Of a DNA stretch of 5,318 nt, positions 1-4,619 are shown one piece after another. Location of the stretch: positions 1-5,318 of the forward strand of contig JAUHVN010000202.1 in NCBI GenBank assembly GCA_030425055.1, in the 5' to 3' direction. Position 1 is the first letter of the stretch; each line of letters starts with the position of its first letter. Both the position numbers and the translations under genes were made by a program. The notes below the pieces were generated by a model. The model was not told the origin of the DNA. It worked only from the letters and a program-made list of their open reading frames with translations, and made no database searches. This DNA comes from Actinomycetes bacterium. GTDB taxonomy: Bacteria > Actinomycetota > Actinomycetes > Actinomycetales > Microbacteriaceae.

Positions 1-248
1 GGGTGTTCCGCGGCATGCCCCGCTGGACGTTCCCCCGCGGCGGGGTCTGCGCGGGCGGATGCTTCCTCACCGGCGACGGCGTCATCGACGACCGCCTGCT
101 CGCGCACGAGACGGTGCACCGCCGCCAGTGGCGCCGGTACGGCTTCCTGATGCCGCTGCTGTACCTGCTCGCCGGGCGAAACCCGCTGCGCAACCGCTTC
201 GAGATCGAGGCCGGGCTGGCCGACGGCAACTACGTGCCGCGGCGCTGA
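1..248 (+). CDS. Small HExxH-motif protein, 5' end missing
   Basis: This is the C-terminal part (about 81 residues visible) of a gene that starts upstream of the window; the frame is open from base 3 and the first in-frame GTG there is probably an internal valine. The visible part contains LLAHETVHRRQW, a clear HExxH motif (His35, Glu36 and His39 counting from that GTG). A hydrophobic stretch MPLLYLLAG and then NRFEIEAGLADG follow, with Glu67/Glu69 placed as possible third metal ligands. This arrangement resembles small zincin-like or DUF4157-like actinobacterial proteins, but the family is recalled loosely and protease activity is only an inference. I recall relatives carrying the database name 'Fe-S oxidoreductase', which the two visible cysteines (CAGGC, 16 and 20) do not support. 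It converges on the SIP-domain gene, with one base between the two stop codons. Confidence 0.75.
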   Translation, partial: VFRGMPRWTFPRGGVCAGGCFLTGDGVIDDRLLAHETVHRRQWRRYGFLMPLLYLLAGRNPLRNRFEIEAGLADGNYVPRR

Positions 249-249
249 C

Positions 250-682
250 TCAGGATGCGGTCGCCAGGCCGTACTGCGTGGGAGTGTGCACGCGCTCGGG
301 CTGCACGCCGCTGTCGACGAGGTGGTCGAGGATGTCGGCGGTGCCGAGGTAGCCGCCCATGAGGTGGATGCGGGTGTCGTCGTCGTCGGCGCAGAGCATC
401 TCATCGGCCCACGCCGGGTGCGCACCCGCGGCCCGTGCCCGGTTCACCCGAGCGGCTGGAGCGGTCGAGCCATGTGACGACCATGCGCGCCGGCGCGTCG
501 ATGGTGCCCACCCACGTGGCATCCGGCACCTCGACGAACACGCGACCCGTCGAGCAGATCGGCAGCGTCGCCAGCAGCGCCTGCAGCTCGATCAGCGACG
601 CCTCGTCGGCGGCGATGAGATGCTGCACACGCGTGTGCCGCGAAGCGCGGCAGGCGGCGGGGGTGTGCTCGGTGGTGGCCAT
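250..682 (-). pseudogene. SIP-domain (siderophore-interacting) protein, frameshifted
   Basis: Two overlapping minus-strand frames together make one stand-alone SIP domain, the NAD(P)H-binding half of ferric-siderophore reductases, normally cytoplasmic. The first frame starts at ATG 682 behind a GGAGGGG ribosome site (685-691) and gives HLIAADEASL, LLATLPICSTGRVFVEVP and MVVTWLDRS up to GTGR (residue 85, codon 428-430). It then reads into a premature TGA at 401-403. The second frame resumes with AWADEMLCADDDDTRIHLMGG and LGTADILDHLVDSG and ends at TGA 250-252. The switch is one base in the downstream direction, between about 428 and 411. It needs either one inserted base or loss of 3n+2 bases; the stretch between GTGR and AWADEML looks short for the family, favouring a deletion. 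The break coincides with a palindrome at 415-428, so a sequencing or assembly error is also possible. If the break is real, the C-terminal third is lost. Confidence 0.8.
415..428. repeat. Perfect 14-bp GC-rich palindrome at the frame break
   Basis: CGGGTGCGCACCCG reads the same on both strands, with its centre between 421 and 422. It lies inside the SIP-domain gene, exactly where the two halves of the protein change frame. It can fold into a tight hairpin, which fits either replication slippage or a base-calling problem. No independent role as an operator is suggested, because it sits within coding sequence. Confidence 0.6.
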
Positions 683-691
683 GACCCCTCC

Positions 692-697
692 ACTATA
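692..697 (-). promoter_or_regulatory. -10 box of the SIP-domain gene
   Basis: On the minus strand TATAGT (5 of 6 matches to TATAAT) lies 9 bases before the ATG at 682. A transcript from it would begin within a few bases of the start codon, giving an almost leaderless mRNA. The GGAGGGG between box and start could serve as a ribosome site only if transcription starts further upstream. No good -35 hexamer is seen at 17 bp; the iron-box-like element covers that position. Confidence 0.5.
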
Positions 698-702
698 CCC
701 CC

Positions 703-724
703 AGGCAAGGGTTGCCTTACCTCA
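703..724 (-). promoter_or_regulatory. Iron-box-like operator (DtxR/IdeR type) upstream of the SIP-domain gene
   Basis: On the minus strand TGAGGTAAGGCAACCCTTG (706-724) matches 13 of 19 positions of the DtxR/IdeR consensus TTAGGTTAGGCTAACCTAA, including the AGGT-AGGC core. Overlapping it is a perfect inverted repeat, AGGCAA-CCC-TTGCCT (703-717), which could be the true dyad. The element lies just upstream of the -10 box at 692-697, where a bound iron-responsive repressor would block transcription. Iron repression is the usual control of siderophore-reductase genes, so site and gene function agree. The match is imperfect and another regulator recognising the 15-bp dyad cannot be excluded. Confidence 0.5.
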
Positions 725-765
725 CCCATGCCTGACCGCACTCGGGCGCACGCGGGTCGCCGACC

Positions 766-1482
766 TCAGCGGACGAGCGACGCGCGCAGCGCCGTGAGTT
801 CGTCCGCTTCGAGCCCGTGGTCGCGCAGGTACGCGGCCGCCGACCCGTACCTGCTGCGCACGTCGGCGAGCAGGCTGCGCATCACCGGAGCGGGTGAGCG
901 CGTCGCGAGGTCTTCGAGGTGCCGCGCACCGGGATGCATCGTGGCCAGACGTTCGACGATGCGCCGGTTGCGCCACTCGGGCAGCAGGCCCTCGGTGCGG
1001 GCGTAGTCGGCGACGACGGCCTCCTCATCGACTCCGGCCGCGGCGAGGGCGATCGCGACGGTGACGCCCGTGCGGTCCTTGCCGACCGTGCAGTGGACGA
1101 GGACCGGCTGCGAGCCCGCGATCCCCCGCACGACCTCGACGACGCGATCGGCCGACCCGTCGATCAGCATCCGGTACATCTCGTCGAGGCTGATGTCCTG
1201 CTCGAAGAACGATGCGACCGACCCGAGGAACAACGGCACGCGCTGCACAGCCGGCGTCAGCGGCCGCGGCGTCGGCGCGTGCGCGACCTCGTCATCGGCG
1301 CGCAGGTCGATGATGCGCCGCAGCCCGAGCTTCTCGAGCTGCCCCACGCCGGTCGCGTCGAGCTGAGCGAGATTGCCCGATCGGAAGAGCACGCCGCGCC
1401 GGGTCACGCCGCCCGCGGCGGGGAGGCCGCCGACATCACGGAGATTCACCGCCCCCGAGACGGCGGGATCCTGAGCCGTCAC
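766..1482 (-). CDS. MptpB-like tyrosine/serine-protein phosphatase
   Basis: The 238-residue protein belongs to the tyrosine phosphatase family Y_phosphatase3, typified by mycobacterial MptpB, enzymes that dephosphorylate phosphotyrosine and sometimes phosphoserine/threonine or phosphoinositides. The P-loop is HCTVGKDRTG, with nucleophile Cys131 and phosphate-binding Arg137. The Lys-Asp inside the loop (135-136) is typical of the MptpB subgroup. The N-terminal NLRDVGG (13-19) and GVLFRSGNL (30-38) are family hallmarks, and Asp59 in IIDLR is a candidate general acid. No signal peptide or membrane segment is seen. The GTG start overlaps the TGA of the upstream decarboxylase-family gene by four bases (1479-1482) without a strong ribosome site, so translation is probably coupled. 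The physiological substrate cannot be read from the sequence. Confidence 0.92.
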   Translation of the reverse strand: MTAQDPAVSGAVNLRDVGGLPAAGGVTRRGVLFRSGNLAQLDATGVGQLEKLGLRRIIDLRADDEVAHAPTPRPLTPAVQRVPLFLGSVASFFEQDISLDEMYRMLIDGSADRVVEVVRGIAGSQPVLVHCTVGKDRTGVTVAIALAAAGVDEEAVVADYARTEGLLPEWRNRRIVERLATMHPGARHLEDLATRSPAPVMRSLLADVRSRYGSAAAYLRDHGLEADELTALRASLVR

Positions 1483-1961
1483 TGCGCCGCGCCGGCGGAC
1501 CCGCGCGGCGGTACCGGATAGCGGCCCGCGATCGCCACCCGGTTGAACGCGTTGATCGACACGAGGATCCAGCTGAGCGCGACGTACTCGGGCTCGCTGA
1601 GGATGCCTCCGACGCGGTCGTACACGTCGGCGGGCACGCCGTCCTCGTGGATGAACGTGTGGGCCTCCGCGAGTTCGAGTCCGGCTCGCTCGCGCTCGGA
1701 GAACACCCCCGACTCGCGCCAGACGGGCAGCTGCGCGATCACATCGGCGTCGACGCCGGCCTCGACGGCGCGGTCGACGTGCACCCGCACGCAGTAGGCG
1801 CAGCCGTTCAGCTGCGAGACGTGCACCTGCACGAGCTCCTTGAGGCGCGCATCGATGCCCGCTTCTTCGGCCAGCTGTCCGACGGTCTTCGAGAAGCCGG
1901 CGAGGGCCTGGTACGCGGGGGGCGCCGACTTGGACAGGTGGACGCGGCGCTCCTCGCTCAT
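1479..1961 (-). CDS. AhpD-like carboxymuconolactone decarboxylase family protein
   Basis: The 160-residue protein has the CMD/AhpD fold signature: Glu42 (in KELVQV), then CAYCVRVH with Cys54, Cys57 and His61. This is the ExxC-type proton relay and redox-active CxxC of alkylhydroperoxidase-like proteins. The C-terminal NAFNRVAIAGRYPV (138-151) is characteristic of single-domain members of roughly this length. The family includes peroxide-reducing AhpD proteins; with both cysteines present, a thiol redox role is more likely than a decarboxylase one, but the substrate is unknown. The ATG at 1961 is supported by a TAGGCT box six bases upstream, as in a leaderless transcript; no Shine-Dalgarno is visible. 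It is the first gene of a two-gene unit with the phosphatase and diverges from the alpha/beta hydrolase. Confidence 0.92.
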   Translation of the reverse strand: MSEERRVHLSKSAPPAYQALAGFSKTVGQLAEEAGIDARLKELVQVHVSQLNGCAYCVRVHVDRAVEAGVDADVIAQLPVWRESGVFSERERAGLELAEAHTFIHEDGVPADVYDRVGGILSEPEYVALSWILVSINAFNRVAIAGRYPVPPRGSAGAAQ

Positions 1962-1967
1962 TGCGCC

Positions 1968-1973
1968 AGCCTA
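1968..1973 (-). promoter_or_regulatory. -10 box for a leaderless transcript of the decarboxylase-family/phosphatase unit
   Basis: Minus-strand TAGGCT fits the actinobacterial TANNNT -10 pattern. It is followed by six bases (GGCGCA) and then the ATG at 1961, which puts the expected transcription start on or next to the A of the start codon. No ribosome-binding sequence precedes this ATG, in agreement with leaderless translation. The -35 region is not recognisable. Confidence 0.55.
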
Positions 1974-2002
1974 CCCGCGCGCTCCTGTGCCGGGGAGTGC
2001 GT

Positions 2003-2008
2003 CATGAT
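2003..2008 (+). promoter_or_regulatory. Possible -10 box of the alpha/beta hydrolase gene
   Basis: CATGAT is a partial match to TANNNT and lies six bases before the GTG at 2015. The spacing mirrors that of the divergent gene and would again give a leaderless mRNA. The nearby GGAG (2009-2012) is only two bases from the GTG, too close for a normal ribosome site. The first base of the box is off consensus, so this is a tentative call. Confidence 0.35.
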
Positions 2009-2014
2009 GGAGCG

Positions 2015-2965
2015 GTGAGCGAACCCACCGACGAGTTCTCGTTCCTTCCCGAGCAGGCCGCCGACATCGGCGTGACCGGTGCCCTCCCCCGCGGTGAGCG
2101 GCTGAATCTCACCCTCGACGACGGCCGCCGTCTGAGTGCCCTGCACTACGTACCCGACGGCGCCGACGGCGCGCCCGTCGTCACGTTCCTGCACGGCGCC
2201 GGACTCAACGCCCACACGTGGGACACGGCGATCCTCGCGCTCGGGCTCCCCGCGCTGGCGCTGGACCTGCCCGGGCACGGCGACTCGTCGTGGCGCGACG
2301 ACGCCGCCTACGTCGCGCGCGTGCTCGCGCCCGACGTCGCGACGGCGATGGATGCCTGGACCTCGGGTCCGCAGCTGCTGGTCGGCCAGTCGCTCGGCGG
2401 GCTCACCGCCGCGGCGGTCGCGGCATCCCGACCCGACCTGGTGGACGAGGTCGTCATCATCGACATCACGCCCGGGATCGACCCGAACGGAGGCGCAGCC
2501 CAGCTGCGCCAGTTCTTCGCCGGGCCGACCGATTGGGCGACGCGCGACGAGATGGTGGACCGCGCGCTCGCGTTCGGCCTCGGGGGCTCGCGGCGGGCGG
2601 CCGAGCGCGGCGTGTTCCACAACTCGCGGCAGCGCCCCGACGGGCGCTTCGAGTGGAAGCACCATTTCGCCCACCTGGCGGCGGCCGCAGCCGCCGACCC
2701 CGAGGCCGCGGCAGCAGCGGCGGCACGCAGCGACGCCATCTCGGCCGTGCTGGGAGAGTCGGGGTGGCAGGACCTCGCCGGGGTGACGTCGCCCATCACG
2801 TTCATCCGCGGCGATCACGGCTACGTCACCGACGCGGATGCCGCGCAGTTTCACGAGCGCGTCCCCGACGCCGCCATCGAGGTCGTCGCTTCTGGCCACA
2901 ACGTCCAGGAGGAGCTGCCGGGTGAGCTCGGTCGCCGCCTTCGCGACCTCGCCGGGAAGCATTGA
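2015..2965 (+). CDS. Alpha/beta hydrolase
   Basis: A 316-residue alpha/beta-hydrolase-fold enzyme, probably cytoplasmic because no signal peptide is seen. The oxyanion-hole motif HGAG is at 60-63 and the strand-turn LDLPGHGDSSW around 83-93. The nucleophile elbow is GQSLGG with Ser126. The acid is probably Asp267 in RGDHGYV, and the catalytic His295 lies in SGHNVQEE. These are typical of esterase/lactonase-like members; the substrate cannot be named. The GTG at 2015 is preferred because SEPTDEF begins the plausible N-terminus. An open frame back to a TTG at 1961 would add 18 residues and overlap the divergent gene's start codon. Residues 221-238 form an alanine-rich stretch (HLAAAAAADPEAAAAAAARS) in or next to the cap region. 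A GC-rich hairpin follows the stop. Confidence 0.9.
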   Translation: MSEPTDEFSFLPEQAADIGVTGALPRGERLNLTLDDGRRLSALHYVPDGADGAPVVTFLHGAGLNAHTWDTAILALGLPALALDLPGHGDSSWRDDAAYVARVLAPDVATAMDAWTSGPQLLVGQSLGGLTAAAVAASRPDLVDEVVIIDITPGIDPNGGAAQLRQFFAGPTDWATRDEMVDRALAFGLGGSRRAAERGVFHNSRQRPDGRFEWKHHFAHLAAAAAADPEAAAAAAARSDAISAVLGESGWQDLAGVTSPITFIRGDHGYVTDADAAQFHERVPDAAIEVVASGHNVQEELPGELGRRLRDLAGKH

Positions 2966-2979
2966 CGGCGGCCCGCCGT
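2965..2979 (+). terminator. GC-rich hairpin after the hydrolase stop codon
   Basis: ACGGCG-GCC-CGCCGT forms a perfect six-base-pair stem with a three-base loop, beginning on the last base of the TGA. There is no T-tract after it, which is common in high-GC actinobacteria, where such hairpins may still act as terminators. The position, between two same-strand genes with separate promoter signals, supports the call; the stem is short. Confidence 0.4.
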
Positions 2980-3017
2980 TGGACGTCATGAGTTCGGCGC
3001 GGTGGCGTGCGGTTCTC

Positions 3018-3023
3018 TAGGCT
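3018..3023 (+). promoter_or_regulatory. -10 box of the peptide ABC transporter operon
   Basis: TAGGCT fits the TANNNT pattern and is identical to the box in front of the decarboxylase-family gene. It would start a transcript near 3030 and leave an untranslated leader of roughly 80 bases before the ATG at 3108. The -35 is poor (TTCGGC at 2993-2998 with 19-bp spacing is the closest). This is the most plausible promoter in the 142-bp gap between hydrolase and binding protein. Confidence 0.4.
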
Positions 3024-3057
3024 GGGGTATCGCACCGGCGCTCCTGCCGATCCACCC

Positions 3058-3074
3058 CGGGATCCGGCATCCCG
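3058..3074. repeat. Inverted repeat in the leader of the transporter operon
   Basis: CGGGAT-CCGGC-ATCCCG is a perfect 6-bp inverted repeat around a five-base centre, lying 33 bases before the binding-protein ATG and downstream of the predicted -10 box. It could be an operator for a local regulator or a small mRNA hairpin. It also contains one copy of the GGCATCC motif frequent in this window, so the dyad may be partly incidental. Confidence 0.3.
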
Positions 3075-3095
3075 CACAGCACGCGGATGCCTCTC

Positions 3096-3102
3096 GAAAG
3101 GA
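3096..3102 (+). promoter_or_regulatory. Ribosome binding site that fixes the binding-protein start
   Basis: GAAAGGA lies five bases before ATG 3108. It selects this start over the in-frame ATG at 3087, which lies upstream of the site and would put seven extra residues in front of a complete lipoprotein signal peptide. Confidence 0.8.
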
Positions 3103-3107
3103 CTTCC

Positions 3108-4619
3108 ATGTTTCGTCGCACAGCACTCGCGGCGGCCGGCCTTCTCGCGGCCGGCGCGCTGGTTCTGACCGCTTGCACCGGCGGGTCGGAGCCGACCCCG
3201 ACGTCGACGGGCGCACCCGACGCGGACGCGTCGGTCGCGATCCGTCTGGTGCTCGAGCCGGGCAACCTCGACATCCGTCAGACCGCGGGTGCGGCTCTGG
3301 ATCAGATCCTGATGGACAACATCTATCAGGGCCTTGTCTCGCGCACCCCCGAGCAGGACATCGTCCCCGCCCTCGCCGAGGACTACACCGTCTCCCCCGA
3401 CGGACTGACGTACACGTTCACGCTGCGCGAGGGGGTCACCTTCCACGACGGGCAGGAACTCACGCCCGACGATGTGGTGTGGTCGCTGCAGACCCGCAAG
3501 GACACTCCGGAGTGGCGGGATGCCGCACGGCTGGCGAACGTGGAGTCGATCACCGCCGACGGGCAGGAGATCACCCTGACCCTGACCGAGCCCGACTCGT
3601 CGCTGCTGTGGAACCTGACCGGGCGTGCCGGCGTCATCCTCAAGGAGGACGACTCGGTCGACTACCAGACCGAAGCCAACGGCACCGGCCCGTTCGTGCT
3701 GGACTCGTGGCGGCAGGGCGACTCGATCACGTTCACCCGCAACGAGGAGTACTGGGGGGACCCGGCCGGTGTCGCCGAGGTCGTGTTCGCGTACATCCCC
3801 GACAACCAGGCCGCCCTCAACGCGGCATCCGCCGGCGAGGTGGATGTGGTGACCGGGTTCGACGCGAACCTGACCGAGCAGATCGAAGCGACCGGCGACT
3901 TCACCGTCGTGCTGGGGCAGTCCACCGACAAGGGCACCCTCGCGTTCAACCAGGCCGAGGGCAGCCCGCTGGCCGATCAGCGGGTGCGGCAGGCGATCCG
4001 GCAGGCGATCGACCACGCCGCGATCATCGAAGCCCTCGCCAGCGGTGAGGAGATGTACGGGCCGATCCCGCAGCTCGACCCCGGCTACGAAGACCTCTCC
4101 GATGTCGCCCCGTACGACCCCGAAGCCGCCCGCACCCTCCTCGCCGACGCCGGCGCGGAGGATCTGGAGCTGACGCTGACGATCCCGAACTTCTACGCGA
4201 CGACCATCCCCACCATCCTGGTCTCCGACCTCAACGAGGTCGGCATCAGCCTGCAGGTCGAATCCGTCGACTTCTCCACGTGGCTCAACGACGTCTACAT
4301 CAACCAGGACTACGACCTGTCCTTCGTGCTCCACACCGAAGCGCGTGACTTCGAGAACTGGGCCAACCCCGACTACTACTTCACCTACGACAACCCCCAG
4401 GTGCAGGACCTCTACGCCCAGTCCATCGCCGCGACCGACGAAGCCGAAGCAGCCGCCCTGCTCGCCGAGGCCGCCCGGATCGTGTCCGAGGACGCCGCCG
4501 CCGACTGGCTCTACAACGGGGCATCCGTCGTCGCCGTCGGCACCGGCATCACCGACATGCCCTCGATCAACGTCAACGAGCGCCTCAACCTCGCAGAACT
4601 CGTCAAGAGCGACGGGTGA
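3108..4619 (+). CDS. Peptide-type ABC transporter solute-binding lipoprotein
   Basis: A 503-residue extracytoplasmic binding protein of family SBP_bac_5 (the DppA/OppA group, cluster C), which captures peptides or related solutes for an ABC importer. It begins with a lipoprotein signal peptide: MFRRT, a hydrophobic core and the lipobox LTAC, with Cys23 as the lipidated residue. A Ser/Thr/Pro-rich linker follows. Family hallmarks are LREGVTFHDGQELTPDDV (106-123), GTGPFVLDSW (192-201), NEEYWGD (212-218) and ADQRVRQAIRQAIDHAAIIEAL (289-310). The C-terminal lobe includes the usual late region DYDLSFVLHT around 401-410. Length is normal for the family. It overlaps the permease start by four bases, so the two are co-translated. 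Ligand specificity (peptide, opine, glycoside or metal chelate) cannot be decided from sequence alone. Confidence 0.95.
   Translation: MFRRTALAAAGLLAAGALVLTACTGGSEPTPTSTGAPDADASVAIRLVLEPGNLDIRQTAGAALDQILMDNIYQGLVSRTPEQDIVPALAEDYTVSPDGLTYTFTLREGVTFHDGQELTPDDVVWSLQTRKDTPEWRDAARLANVESITADGQEITLTLTEPDSSLLWNLTGRAGVILKEDDSVDYQTEANGTGPFVLDSWRQGDSITFTRNEEYWGDPAGVAEVVFAYIPDNQAALNAASAGEVDVVTGFDANLTEQIEATGDFTVVLGQSTDKGTLAFNQAEGSPLADQRVRQAIRQAIDHAAIIEALASGEEMYGPIPQLDPGYEDLSDVAPYDPEAARTLLADAGAEDLELTLTIPNFYATTIPTILVSDLNEVGISLQVESVDFSTWLNDVYINQDYDLSFVLHTEARDFENWANPDYYFTYDNPQVQDLYAQSIAATDEAEAAALLAEAARIVSEDAAADWLYNGASVVAVGTGITDMPSINVNERLNLAELVKSDG

Noticed and set aside
401..440. Programmed ribosomal frameshift in the SIP-domain gene
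   Set aside because: No slippery heptamer or shift-prone stop context is seen at the switch, and the family has no known recoding; mutation or sequence error is simpler.
919..1521. 200-codon plus-strand frame across the phosphatase gene
   Set aside because: It is the shadow of a gene whose HCxxxxxR phosphatase loop lies on the minus strand.
1961..2014. Upstream TTG start for the hydrolase (18 extra residues)
   Set aside because: It would overlap the divergent gene's start codon and has no ribosome site; the extra residues do not resemble a signal peptide or a domain.
1958..2989. 343-codon minus-strand frame opposite the alpha/beta hydrolase
   Set aside because: The translation has no family motif and low-complexity charged composition, whereas the plus strand encodes an intact catalytic triad.
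3087..3107. Upstream ATG for the binding protein
   Set aside because: It lies before the GAAAGGA ribosome site and would place seven residues in front of a complete lipoprotein signal peptide.
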